64,000 nt of DNA, from contig CAWAJR010000003.1 of the NCBI GenBank assembly GCA_963782465.1, positions 620,001 to 684,000 on the forward strand, read 5' to 3'. Below, piece by piece: positions 1 to 11,079 of the stretch. The position numbers and the translations under genes were made by a program. The notes beneath the pieces were generated by a model that was not told the origin of the DNA, did not search any database, and saw only the letters and a program-made list of their open reading frames with translations. Within the stretch, counting starts at the first letter, position 1. Each line of letters opens with the position of its first letter. This DNA is from JAODBJ01 sp963782465. Lineage in GTDB: Bacteria; Actinomycetota; Acidimicrobiia; IMCC26256; PALSA-610.

Positions 1-691
<691 letters not shown>

Positions 692-695
<4 letters not shown>

Positions 696-2551
696 GCGTC
701 CATCATCTCCAGGATCTTCTGTTCGAGTTCCGCCGCACCGAAGGGCAAACCCTGCACCTTCGTGACACTCCGGGCATCGACGAGGAACTCGGCTCGCACC
801 AACCGGGACAGCTGGCCGAGGTTCATCTCGGGCACCACCACCCGGCGGTACTGGCGCAACACGTCACCCAGGTCGGAAGGGAAGGGGTTGAGGTGCCGGA
901 GATGCGCGCGACCGATGTGCTTCCCCCTCGCGCGGATACGGGTGACCGCAGATTCCGCCACTCCCCAGGTGCTGCCCCACGAGAGGACGATCACGTCGGC
1001 ATCGGGGTCGCCATCGTGGTCGGTGAGCGGGATGTCTTTGGCGATGGCCCTGACCTTCTCGTCGCGGAGGTGGATCATCCGCTCGTGGTTCTCGGGCTCG
1101 TAGCTGACGTTCCCGCTGCCGTCCTGTTTCTCCAAACCGCCGAGACGGTGCATCAAACCGGGCGTCCCCGGGATCGCCCACGGGCGAGCGAGCGTTTCCG
1201 GGTCGCGCAGGTAGGGCCAGAAGGCGTCACCATGATTCGGCTTCGTCGTGAACTCGACGGAAATGTCGTCGAGGTCGTCGTAGTTCGGCAACCGCCACGG
1301 CTCGGCACCGTTCGCGAGGTACCCGTCGGTGAGGAGCATCACCGGCGTGCGGTACTTGATCGCGATGCGCACCGCTTCGAACGCGGCGTCGAAACAGTCG
1401 GACGGCGACTTGGCCGCGACGATCGGCAGCGGCGCTTCACCGTGCCGTCCGTACATGGCGAGCAACAGGTCGGCCTGCTCGGTCTTCGTCGGCAGTCCGG
1501 TCGACGGCCCGCCGCGCTGCACGTCGACGAGCACGAGGGGCAACTCGAGACTGACGGCGAGGCCCATCGCTTCCGATTTCAAGTCGACGCCGGGACCGCT
1601 CGTCGCGGTCACGCCGAGGCAACCGGCGAACGCGGCCCCGATCGCGACGCCGGCCGCGGCGATCTCGTCTTCGGCTTGCAGCGTCTTCACGCCGAAGTTC
1701 TTGTGCTTCGAGAGTTCGTGCAAAACGTCGGACGCCGGCGTGATCGGGTACGACGCGTAGAGCAGCGGCAGCTTGGCCCGCTGCGACGCGGCGATGAGGC
1801 CGTAGGCCAGCGCGACGTTCCCCGTGACGTTGCGGTACGTGCCGGCTGGCAGTTTCGCGGGCAACACCTCGTACGGGTGGTCGAACAGTTCGGCCGTCTC
1901 GCCGAACGAATGCCCGGCTTTGAAGGCGGCGAGGTTCGCGTCGAGCACCTGCTGCTTGCCCGCGAAGCGGTGCTGGATCCAGTCGAGCAGTGGTTGCGTC
2001 GGCCGCGAGTACATCCAGCAGACCAAACCGAGCGCGAAGAAGTTCTTCGATCGGTCGGCGTCGCGCGGCTTCACGCCGTACGGGGCCGTCGCCTCGACGG
2101 TCATCGACGTCATCGGGATCTCGAACACGTTGTACGACGCCAGCGAATGGTCGCGCAGCGGGTTCGACTCGTAGCCCGCCTTGTCGAGGTTGCGGGTGTC
2201 GAACGTGTCGACGTTGACGATCAAGGTCGTGCTCGGCGCCATGTCGCGCAGGTTCGCCTTGAGCGCCGCCGGGTTCATCGCGATGAGCACGTTGGGCGCG
2301 TCGCCCGGCGTCACGATGTCGTGGTCCGAGATCTGGACCTGGAACGACGACACCCCGGCGATCGTGCCTGCCGGGGCACGGATCTCGGCCGGGAAGTTCG
2401 GCAGGGTCGCCAAGTCGTTCCCGAATGCGGCTGACAACTCCGTGAACCGATCCCCGACGAGCTGCATGCCATCGCCGGAGTCGCCCGCGAAGCGGATGAT
2501 GACCCGATCGAGCGTTTCCGCATCGCGGGCCGACGTCATGTTGACGGTCAC
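692..2551 (-). CDS. korA: 2-oxoacid:ferredoxin oxidoreductase, fused gamma-alpha subunit
   Basis: Partner of the beta subunit downstream. Domain order is gamma (about 1-190, beginning IIRFAGDSGDGMQ), then the pyrimidine-binding alpha domain (about 200-430, with YPITPASDVLHELSK and TSGPGVDLKSEA), then the domain II/III region. Such a gamma-alpha fusion is typical of actinobacterial KorA. I place the start at a GTG (2551) because AAGGAGAG lies about 9 nt upstream; an in-frame start 13 codons earlier (2590) and an ATG four codons later (2539) are alternatives. The gene ends in ATGA overlap with korB. The complex supplies low-potential electrons and can replace the 2-oxoglutarate dehydrogenase complex in the TCA cycle. 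Confidence 0.93.
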
Positions 2552-2671
2552 CGTTGACCACTCTCCTTGCATTGCCGAGGCCCGCGCCATTGCGTCCTTC
2601 GCGGCAACGCCGGTTTCTTCGCACTTTAGTAGCGGCGACTCCGCGATCGGTGTACGGCGCAGGCATGCGGT

Positions 2672-3025
2672 TCATGTACCGGCCTCGTCGAGAAGGTGCT
2701 GAGCGCGGCGCATTGCGGTCCTGACGCGGCGTTTGTCGGAACCGGGCGCGAGGTAGTCGGCCTCGACTTCGACCTTTGCCGCGGCCGCACCGGCCGCCTG
2801 GTAGAACCGGCGCCGCACCCGCCCGACCGCGACGACCTCGTCGCCGGCTTCGAGCGCCGCGACCCACGCCGCGGGCGACCAAGCGACGACCGGCACCGAC
2901 GTCGCGACGCCTTCCGCGTCGCGCGCGGTGATCTGCAAGATGGCGAGCGTCGTACCGGACCCGAGGGTGCGCACTTCGGGCGCGCTCGAGCAGACGCCCA
3001 TGACGATGGCGAGATTGAACGACAA
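2672..3025 (-). CDS. Short single-stranded-DNA-binding (SSB/OB-fold) protein
   Basis: A 117-residue OB-fold protein of the single-stranded-DNA-binding family. The N-terminus MSFNLAIVMG followed by VRTLGSGTTLAILQI matches strands 1-2 of SSB, and VPVVAWSPAAWVAALEAGDEVVAVGRVRRRFYQ matches the central core, where bacterial SSBs carry a W-x-[KR]-G-rich segment. It is short (classical SSB is 150-180 residues) and lacks the Gly-rich linker and acidic DDDIPF-like tail that recruits partner proteins; it ends in a basic helix. A TTG start (3025) is chosen because GGAAGGAAG precedes it closely. It is not next to rpsF/rpsR, so I read it as a secondary SSB paralogue rather than the main one. Confidence 0.75.
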   Translation of the reverse strand: MSFNLAIVMGVCSSAPEVRTLGSGTTLAILQITARDAEGVATSVPVVAWSPAAWVAALEAGDEVVAVGRVRRRFYQAAGAAAAKVEVEADYLAPGSDKRRVRTAMRRAQHLLDEAGT

Positions 3026-3148
3026 CAGACTTCCTTCCGCACGGTGTCGTGCGCGCGGGCTGGCGCGCGGGCAACGGGGAAGGCGAGGAGAAGTGGTGCG
3101 GACGTTATCCGGGGGGTGAGACAGCTACGCCCTCGACCGGGAGGAGGC

Positions 3149-4354
3149 TCAGCCGAGCGTGGACAGGCGTTCGGCGACGTCGACGAAATCGGGTTCGCTT
3201 CGTTGCACGCGGAGGAACAGCTCGCGCGCGCGTGGAAGGTCGCCGGCCCGCTCGAAGAGGTCGGCGAGCGCGTACCAAAGACGAAGATGATGTGGTTGCG
3301 GACGTTTGCTGTCGGCCGCTTTCCGTTCGAGCAAGGCGATCGCGTCGGAGATACGGCCCTGGTCGGCCAAGGCGCCGGCCGCGACGATGCGGCCCTCGAT
3401 CACCAGCTCGCCCGAAGGAGAAGCCTCCGACAATTCGTGCCACAGGGCATCGACGTCGCGGTAACGACGTTGCGCGCGCAGGCAATCCATCAGCACGGGA
3501 TGCTGCTCGACCGACCCGGTGAGTTCGACGAACGTTTCGAGTTCCTTCGCAGCGGCGGCGAAATGGCCGAGCCGGTAGTCGGCCAGGCCGAGGAGCTCGC
3601 GCACCCCCGCCGCGTCGGGGTAGGTGTCGCGAAGCGGTCGGAGGTCACGAGCCGCATCTCGCTCCCGCCCCTCGTTGAACGCTTCGGTCGCCCGGTCGAG
3701 GGTGGCCTGGGCGCGGCGGGCGTCGCGACCGGCGAGGCGCGCCAGTTCCTCGCCGGCTTCGGTGCGCCGCCGGCGCCGCCGCGGCGAGGCAGGCTTGGGC
3801 GCGGCCGGGCGCCGGGCGCGCGGTTTCGGTTCGGGTTTGGCCGTCGCCTTGCCGCGCACCGCGCGCAACGTCGACTTCGGCGGGGCCGCTTCGGCCGGCT
3901 CCTCCCGGGTGCGGTACCGGGGCGACGGGTACTCGACGTACCGGCCGTGGATCGGGTCGGAGGGGCTGCCCGGCCGGCGTTCCCGCCCGCCGTCGCGACC
4001 ACGGGCGCCGCGAGTCGCGCCCGACCGGCCTCGGTCACGGTCCGGCGGGCCACCGCGCGAACGCGACCGATCATCACGATCACGGCTGTTCCCACCCCGG
4101 CGACGATCACGGTCCCCGCCCTTGCCGCCCCGGCCTTGGCCACGATCCGGCGGGCCACCGCGCGAACGCGGCCGATCGTCACGGTCGCGGTCACGATCCC
4201 GGCTGCTCCCGCCCCGGCCACGGTCGCGATCCGGCGGGCCACCGCGCGAACGCGGCCGATCATCACGGTCGCGGTCACGATCCCGGCTGTTCGCACCCCG
4301 GCCACGATCCTGGTCCCGGCTGCTCCCACCGCGCGAAACGCGACCGGTCGTCAC
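3149..4354 (-). CDS. TPR-repeat protein with Arg/Asp/Gly-rich disordered N-terminus (C-terminal part)
   Basis: 401 residues from a GTG at 4354. The first ~130 residues are low complexity, with three variants of a DRDRDDRPRSRGGPPDRDRG-like unit. A Lys/Arg/Pro-rich linker follows (about 130-195), then an alpha-helical tetratricopeptide-like region (about 205-400: LDRATEAFNEGRERDAARDL, LLGLADYRLGHFAAAAKELE, WYALADLFERAGDLPRARELF). TPR domains bind proteins; RG-rich tails often bind RNA, so an RNA-associated scaffold role is possible but not shown. The GTG overlaps the TGA of the short upstream frame (GTGA). The repeat composition continues across that junction in other frames, so both are probably pieces of one gene (see findings). 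Confidence 0.75.
   Translation of the reverse strand: MTTGRVSRGGSSRDQDRGRGANSRDRDRDRDDRPRSRGGPPDRDRGRGGSSRDRDRDRDDRPRSRGGPPDRGQGRGGKGGDRDRRRGGNSRDRDDRSRSRGGPPDRDRGRSGATRGARGRDGGRERRPGSPSDPIHGRYVEYPSPRYRTREEPAEAAPPKSTLRAVRGKATAKPEPKPRARRPAAPKPASPRRRRRRTEAGEELARLAGRDARRAQATLDRATEAFNEGRERDAARDLRPLRDTYPDAAGVRELLGLADYRLGHFAAAAKELETFVELTGSVEQHPVLMDCLRAQRRYRDVDALWHELSEASPSGELVIEGRIVAAGALADQGRISDAIALLERKAADSKRPQPHHLRLWYALADLFERAGDLPRARELFLRVQRSEPDFVDVAERLSTLG
4041..4320 (-). repeat. Imperfect coding repeats for RDRD-DRPRSRGGPPD units
   Basis: The string TCCGGCGGGCCACCGCGCGA (plus strand) recurs at 4041, 4146 and 4230, embedded in longer near-identical blocks spaced 105 and 84 bases apart. The spacings are multiples of three and the blocks stay in the TPR-protein frame, so this is a protein-level repeat expansion, not a CRISPR or mobile repeat. 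Such arrays are prone to slippage and to assembly error. Confidence 0.8.
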
Positions 4355-4647
4355 GGTCGCCCCGCCCGGACGACCGGGCTGTGCCGGCGCGCCTCTTCGC
4401 CGCCGCCGAAGCGCCGATCACCTCGCCGGCCCGGGGCGGGACGATCCTCGCCCGCCCGATCGTCGTCCCGGCCGGTCCGGGGAGCGCCCGAGCGCCCGCG
4501 CGAGCTCGAAGACCGGCCGCGATCGTTCGCGCCGCGACCAGCGCCGGAACGTGCACCCCCGCGCGCCCCTCCGGCACCTCGACCGCGCGGCGTCGACGGC
4601 CGGGCCGAGCGCTTCCGCGGTCGCTCGTCGCGCTCGTCGTCTGTCAT
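4351..4647 (-). CDS. Arg/Gly-rich N-terminal segment, probably the start of the TPR gene
   Basis: 98 residues from ATG 4647, starting MTDDERDERPRKRSARP and continuing as an RGG/GRG/SSRGRSG-type disordered sequence, with no fold of its own. It stops with a TGA overlapping the GTG of the downstream TPR frame. Composition and repeat style match the downstream N-terminus, so I infer one continuous protein split by one or two indels between about 4330 and 4380. Translational coupling of two separate genes is the alternative. A promoter-like TATGGT lies exactly six bases before the ATG, which would give a leaderless mRNA. Confidence 0.5.
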   Translation of the reverse strand: MTDDERDERPRKRSARPSTPRGRGAGGARGGARSGAGRGANDRGRSSSSRGRSGAPRTGRDDDRAGEDRPAPGRRGDRRFGGGEEARRHSPVVRAGRP

Positions 4648-4655
4648 CACTGCAC

Positions 4656-4661
4656 CATACC
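4656..4661 (-). promoter_or_regulatory. Possible -10 (TATGGT) of a leaderless promoter for the TPR gene
   Basis: On the minus strand TATGGT is followed by GCAGTG and then ATG, placing the hexamer end at -7 if transcription begins at the start codon. The same hexamer stands seven bases before argC's ATG. No good -35 is visible. Leaderless genes are common in actinobacteria; the call rests on spacing alone. Confidence 0.3.
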
Positions 4662-4702
4662 GATGGTTCGATTTACGGGTGATCGCCGTCGCCGCACGCG
4701 AC

Positions 4703-4729
4703 GACGCCCGCCGGAGAACGGCGGGCGTC
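4703..4729 (-). terminator. Hairpin downstream of 5S rRNA (rrn terminator candidate)
   Basis: Perfect 10-bp inverted repeat GACGCCCGCC / GGCGGGCGTC with a 7-nt loop, about 12 nt after the 5S 3' end. On the rRNA strand the T-run (ATTTTTTC) precedes rather than follows the stem, so this is not a classical U-tailed terminator. Stable hairpins without a U-tract are common actinobacterial terminators. Confidence 0.55.
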
Positions 4730-4740
4730 TGTCGAAAAAA

Positions 4741-4857
4741 TCCCGGCGGCGACCTACTCTCCCAGGGAGTCTACCCCCAAGTACCATCGGCGCGGGCGGG
4801 CTTAACTGCCGTGTTCGGAATGGGAACGGGTGTTTCCCCGCCGCCATGGCCACCGGA
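4741..4857 (-). rRNA. rrf: 5S ribosomal RNA
   Basis: The minus strand reads GGTGGCCATGGCGGCGGGGA near the 5' end, CCCGTTCCCATTCCGAACAC in the loop-B/helix-III region and GGGAGAGTAGGTCGCCGCC at the 3' side, all hallmark bacterial 5S segments. The length of about 117 nt is typical. It is the last gene of the 16S-23S-5S operon, about 70 nt after 23S. Ends are set by eye and may be off by a few bases. Confidence 0.95.
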
Positions 4858-4872
4858 AATCTGTTGTCAATT

Positions 4873-4908
4873 CCCGTCTCCGAGAACTCCATAGCGAGCA
4901 CGAACATC
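4873..4908 (-). other. 3' arm of the 23S pre-rRNA processing stem
   Basis: The sequence just downstream of 23S, containing GAGAACTCCATAGCGAGCAC on the plus strand, is the near-perfect reverse complement of spacer positions 8804-8841. In the transcript the two arms enclose the whole 23S (including its intron) as a long duplex, the standard RNase III substrate. Confidence 0.75.
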
Positions 4909-5255
4909 GTTCAGAATTAAGAATGCAACTCAAGCCCTCGGCCGATTAGTACCGGTCGGCTGAACACGTTGCCGTGCGTACACCTCCGGCCTATCAACCT
5001 GGTGGTCTACCAGGGGCCTTACCCGGTTAACCCGGTGGGAGATCTCATCTCGAGGCGAGTTTCGCGCTTAGATGCTTTCAGCGCTTATCTCTTCCGCAGG
5101 TCGCAAACCAGCCATGCTCCTGGCGGAACAACTGGCACACGAGAGCTGCGTCCGTCCCGGTCCTCTCGTACTAGGGACAGCTCCTCTCAAATCTCCTACG
5201 CCCACGGAGGATAGGGACCGAACTGTCTCGCGACGTTCTAAACCCAGCTCGCGTA

Positions 5256-5292
<37 letters not shown>

Positions 5293-5298
5293 GCTGCG

Positions 5299-5338
<40 letters not shown>

Positions 5339-5525
5339 TGCCGTCGATGTGGACTCTTGGGCAAGATAAGCCTGTTATCCCCGGGGTACCTTTTATCCGT
5401 TGATCGACCGCGCTTCCACATGCCACGGCCGGGTCACTAAGCCCTGCTTTCGCACCTGCTCGACTTGTAGGTCTCGCAGTCAAGCTCCCTTGTGTCTTTG
5501 CACTCAACGCCTGATGGCCGACCAG

Positions 5526-5594
<69 letters not shown>

Positions 5595-5847
5595 TCACTG
5601 TCCCCGACCCGGATCACGGGCCTGGGTTAGAGCCCCAGCATCCGCAGGGTGGTATTTCAACGATGTCTCCACCGAAGCTGACGCCCCGGCTTCCCAGACT
5701 CCCACCTATCCTACACAACGAATACCGAAACCCAATACCAAGCTGCAGTAAAGGTCCACGGGGTCTTTCCGTCCTTCCGCGGGAAACGAGCATCTTTACT
5801 CGTCGTGCAATTTCGCCGAGTCTCTGGTTGAGACAGTAGCCAAGTCG

Positions 5848-5902
<55 letters not shown>

Positions 5903-6665
5903 CATGTTGTTACTTCGTCAAATTCGCTTCGACGAGGCCAGGTCATTTCTGCCTGACTCCCCATGTCGCCATGGGGATCGGACTGTATCTTCACCTTGTT
6001 CACAGCGATGGCGTTCGCTGATGTGGCGCCTGGCGTGCAGTCTCTGAGGATCCCGTCAGGATCATGTCGATGCTGCGGCTGCGTTGCTTGCCCGCGAGGT
6101 TCATCTCGTAGGCAAGGCGCACCATGCGTTCGAACCCTTCGCCCGTCAGGTGTTCCCGCCGGCGCATCCCCCGCACGATGGCGGCGAAGCGTCGGAAGTC
6201 TTCAGCCTTGACGACGAGTGGGTAGCGCTCGAAGAACGGCACCACCTGGCCCTCGAGGAGACGCAATGCGTCGACCGCGTAGGTCCAGACGCTGCTCCCA
6301 GGCCCCTTGCTGCGGACACGTCCGCAACCGAAGACCGGGATCAGCCCTTCGAGTACTTCTCGATACCTCTCGTGCTGGTAGACGTGGAAGACGGGGTGCA
6401 GTTGCCACCCGCCCGTCGACTTGGCGTTCGCGTTCCGGTGTATCGACACCGAAAAGCAACCTTCCCCGTCGACAAAGCCCACGACCCAGCGAGGATCGAG
6501 ATCGAGCATCGACCTGACGGTTTCCTGCTGATTGTCCGCACCGGTCGGATTTTCACTGCCCACGACGTCACCCTACGAAGAGGGTGAGACATCGAGAACG
6601 AGTACCGCCGGATACTCGGATGTTCCAGCATATAGCCAGGTTTTGTAACGGCCAGGTTGAAACCC
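5903..6665 (-). mobile_element. Group I intron in 23S rRNA at the 1923 (I-CeuI) position
   Basis: 763 nt inserted between exon ends ...TAACTATAACGGT and CCTAAGGTAGCG... The boundaries obey group I rules. The 5' exon ends in U (6666) and the intron ends in G (5903). An internal guide GCCGTTA (6652-6646) pairs with all seven exon bases TAACGGT, the last as the required U-G wobble. Core motifs are visible: a Q/P4-like block ACAATCAGCAGGAAACC (6535-6519), then P7 strands AGACTGCA (6043-6036) and GATACAGTCC (5989-5980). The endonuclease frame lies between the P4 and P7 blocks and overlaps both. These features support a self-splicing, potentially homing intron; splicing itself is not shown. Confidence 0.92.
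6000..6509 (-). CDS. LAGLIDADG homing endonuclease (single motif) encoded in the 23S intron
   Basis: 169 residues from ATG 6509 (an in-frame GTG at 6563 would add 18). The N-terminus MLDLDPRWVVGFVDGEGCFS holds the LAGLIDADG helix as VVGFVDGEG; only one copy is present, so it should act as a homodimer like I-CreI and I-CeuI, whose lengths are similar. The usual catalytic Asp at the end of the motif is Glu, an accepted variant. Further family-like features are FHVYQHERYREVLEGLIPVF and the C-terminal EDFRRFAAIVRGM and EGFERMVRLAYEMN helices. The predicted target is the intronless 23S allele around TAACGGT/CCTAAGG. The frame overlaps the intron core at both ends, so protein and ribozyme are under joint constraint. 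Confidence 0.9.
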   Translation of the reverse strand: MLDLDPRWVVGFVDGEGCFSVSIHRNANAKSTGGWQLHPVFHVYQHERYREVLEGLIPVFGCGRVRSKGPGSSVWTYAVDALRLLEGQVVPFFERYPLVVKAEDFRRFAAIVRGMRRREHLTGEGFERMVRLAYEMNLAGKQRSRSIDMILTGSSETARQAPHQRTPSL

Positions 6666-6700
<35 letters not shown>

Positions 6701-7540
6701 AGGTTCAGAGCTTCGCTCCCGAAGGAACTAACCCTTCCCCGTAACCTTCCGGCACCGGGCAGGCGTCAGAGCGTATACATCGTCTTGCGACTTCGCACGC
6801 TCCTGTGTTTTTAGTAAACAGTCGCTTGGCCCTGGTCTCTGCGGCCTCCTCGAGCTCGGGACGCGAAGTCCTTCACCCTACCGAGGCCCCCCTTCTTCCG
6901 AAGTTACGGGGGCAGTTTGCCGAGTTCCTTAACCAGAGTTATCTCGATCGCCTTAGTATTCTCTACTTGCCCACCTGCGTCGGTTTGGGGTACGGGCACC
7001 GTGTCAACTCGCTAGAGGTTTTTCTCGGCAGCGTGGGATCACTCACTTCGCCTGTGACGGCTCGGCATCGCATCTCGGAGTTGTGCCAGACGGATTTGCC
7101 TATCTGACCTCCTACCTGCTTACCCCGGGACAACCAACGCCCGGGTTGAGCTACCCTCCTGCGTCCCCCCTTCGCTACCCGGCCGGGATTGGGTCGGTTC
7201 GCCCGAAGGCAGCCCCTTAGCAAACCCCATTGGGTTGGGCGCGGACACGGTGGTACTGGAATATCAACCAGTTGTGCATCGACTACGCCTTTCGGCCTCG
7301 CCTTAGCTCCCGACTAACCCTGGGCGGATGAGCCTTCCCCAGGAACCCTTGGGCATTCGGCGGAGGGGTTCCTCCCCCCTCTTTCGCTACTCATGCCGGC
7401 ATTCGCACTCGACCACGCTCCACGACCGTTCACACGGCCGCTTCACAGCAGAGATCGACGCTCCCCTACCCATCCCACAATGAAGTGGTATGACGCAGCT
7501 TCGGCTCTGTACTTGAGCCCCGTTACATTGTCCGCGCAGG

Positions 7541-7612
<72 letters not shown>

Positions 7613-8803
7613 GGCAATCCCACATCGTTTGCCACTGAGTACAGAATTTGGGGCCTTAGCTGGCGTTCTGGGCTGTTTCCCTCTCGACTACGAAGCTTAT
7701 CCCCCGCAGTCTCACTGCCGTGCTTTGGAGTATCGGCATTCGGAGTTTGGCTGACTTCAGTAAGCTTGTGGGCCCCCTAGGCCATCCAGTGCTCTACCTC
7801 CGATACTGAACACACGACGCTGCACCTAAATGCATTTCGGGGAGAACCAGCTATCACCAAGTTTGCTTGGCCTTTCACCCCTATCCACAGGTCATCCCCT
7901 CAGTTTTCAACCTAAGTGGGTTCGGCCCTCCACGAGGTCTTACCCTCGCTTCAGCCTGCCCATGGATAGATCACTTGGCTTCGGGTCTACCGCCCGCGAC
8001 TCTGCGCCCTATTCAGACTCGCTTTCGCTCCGGCTCCCCCTCTCGGGTTAACCTCGCCACGAACGGTAACTCGCCGGCTCATTCTTCAAAAGGCACGCCA
8101 TCACGGCTATGGACCGGAGTCCATAACGACGCTTTGACTGCTTGTAAGCCAACGGTTTCAGGTTCTATTTCACTCCCCTCCCGGGGTTCTTTTCACCCTT
8201 CCCTCACGGTACTCGTGCGCTATCGGTCGCCAGTTTGTGCTTAGCCTTACGAGGTGGTCCTCGCAGATTCACGCGGGCTTTCCCGGATCCCGCGCTACTC
8301 GGGTGTCTCTCAGGAGGCTGATTGTTTTCGCGTACAGGGCTATTACCTTCTGCGGCCCGGCTTTCCAGACCGGTTCTGCTAACAATCAGCTTTGTAACTC
8401 CTTGGAGGGTCTGTCGCTCCTCCGGAGAGATCCCACAACCCCAATACAGCATCGCCGACAGGCTGTACCACTGCACTGGTTTAGGCTCTTCCCGTTTCGC
8501 TCGCCGCTACTCGGGGAGTCGCGGTTGCTTTCCTTTCCTCGGGGTACTGAGATGTTTCAATTCCCCCGGTTCCCTTCCTCTGCCCTATGTGTTCAGGCAG
8601 GGATGACTGGGCATGACCCCAGCCGGGTTTCCCCATTCGGAGATCCACGGATCAAAGCTTGGTAGACAGCTCCCCGTGGCTTTTCGCAGCCACCCACGTC
8701 CTTCATCGGCATCTGGCGCCAAGGCATCCACCGTTGGCTCTTTATAGCTTGAGAATTGCAATCGGTATTGGGACTGGCGGAAGACCAATCCCAACATCGC
8801 AAA

Positions 8804-8841
8804 GATGCTCGTGCTCGCTATGCAGTTCTCAAAGAACGGGG
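8804..8841 (-). other. 5' arm of the 23S processing stem with boxA-like sequence
   Basis: The transcribed strand contains CTTTGAGAACTGCATAGCGA, complementary to 4873-4908 beyond the 23S 3' end. The part TTCTTTGAGAACTG resembles the actinobacterial boxA antitermination element bound by NusB/S10. The arm therefore probably doubles as an RNase III stem and an antitermination signal. Confidence 0.65.
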
Positions 8842-8945
8842 AACCGACCATTCGGTTCGAGGCTGCGGTCGCGATCGGCACGTACCGGAGCGGAGCTCGA
8901 CGGTGCGTGCGCTGATCGGCCGCGCTGCCATGAGGAGGACCCGTT

Positions 8946-8975
8946 GGGGCCGCTCCTTCAAAACAGAGCAGTGAA
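8946..8975 (-). other. 3' arm of the 16S processing stem
   Basis: The plus-strand string AAAACAGAGCAGTGAA (8960-8975) is the exact reverse complement of leader positions 10842-10857, with further pairing into the GGGGCCGC block after a small bulge. Together they close a long helix around the 16S precursor. Confidence 0.75.
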
Positions 8976-9135
8976 GTCCTGGCGTCCCCAGCGGTTCGGT
9001 GGTGCCGACAGCGGCCCGGTCGCACGAGGTGCGACTGGCGGGACAATCGGGGTCGAACAACGACCTGGAGCGCCGATTAGCCAGTGGTCGACGTAGGAAC
9101 TACCCGGCGGACATTCGCCGCCGAGACAGTGTGTT

Positions 9136-10658
<1,523 letters not shown>

Positions 10659-10841
10659 GACCTCGGCTTCCACCGACAAGTCGTCAGAAGCCTTCGATCA
10701 TTAGAGAGCTGCCTCATCTCGCACTGCGCGAGGCGAGGCAACTTTTGCGTCTCCCACCGGCGAACCGGTGATCGTCGACGCGGAATTGACTGGTGGCGGT
10801 AGCGCGGCTCGCGCGACCGTCACCCGCACTGGCTTTTGGCG

Positions 10842-10873
10842 TTCACTGCTCTGTTTTCAAGAAGCGGGCCCCC
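10842..10873 (-). other. 5' arm of the 16S processing stem (with boxA-like element)
   Basis: The transcribed strand reads CTTCTTGAAAACAGAGCAGT and pairs over 16 uninterrupted bases with 8960-8975, plus an outer GC block with a small bulge. This is the expected RNase III stem for 16S release; the TTGAAAACAG part also resembles boxA. Confidence 0.7.
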
Positions 10874-10990
10874 GACGAGCGCGCACGAACCGTGCGACCT
10901 GTCGGAGTGACACACATCGGCCGCCGTGTGCGGCGATGTTGGTGTCAAGCGCCTCGCAGGCCGGCGAAACCGTCTGCGGGGCGACGTGTG

Positions 10991-11019
10991 AGACTACTGA
11001 GTAGCAGTCCCGGTGTCAA
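10991..11019 (-). promoter_or_regulatory. Putative rRNA operon promoter
   Basis: On the minus strand a perfect -35 TTGACA (11019-11014) is followed by a 17-bp spacer and TAGTCT (10996-10991), which keeps the T-A at the start and the T at the end of the -10. It lies about 330 nt upstream of 16S, a usual distance for an rrn P1. Confidence 0.55.
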
Positions 11020-11079
11020 CTCAACCTGAACATCATCCTCGAACGGACCGAATTCCAGCCCGCTCGGGGGAAGGACATG

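Larger units (their letters stand above)
10659..11079 (-). other. rRNA operon leader and promoter region (no gene seen)
   Basis: 421 bp between the tyrS stop and the 16S 5' end. It contains the 5' arm of the 16S processing stem at 10842-10873, with a boxA-like CTTGAAAACAGAG, and a consensus-like promoter at 10991-11019. A second TTGACA (complement of 10943-10948) lacks a convincing -10. No protein-coding frame in it looks real. Confidence 0.7.

Noticed and set aside
893..2434. Long open frames on the plus strand opposite korA, and similar long antisense frames opposite carB, pheT, ribD and others
   Set aside because: They are Arg/Gly/Val-rich shadow translations caused by high GC at third codon positions; the minus-strand proteins have clear motifs and the antisense frames have none.
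4041..4320. Regularly spaced near-identical blocks that might suggest a CRISPR array
   Set aside because: Spacings (105, 84) are multiples of three, the blocks stay in one coding frame and there are no unique spacers or cas genes.
10920..10948. Second rrn promoter from a TTGACA (complement of 10943-10948)
   Set aside because: At 16-19 bp downstream the sequence is CG-rich with no A/T-containing -10.
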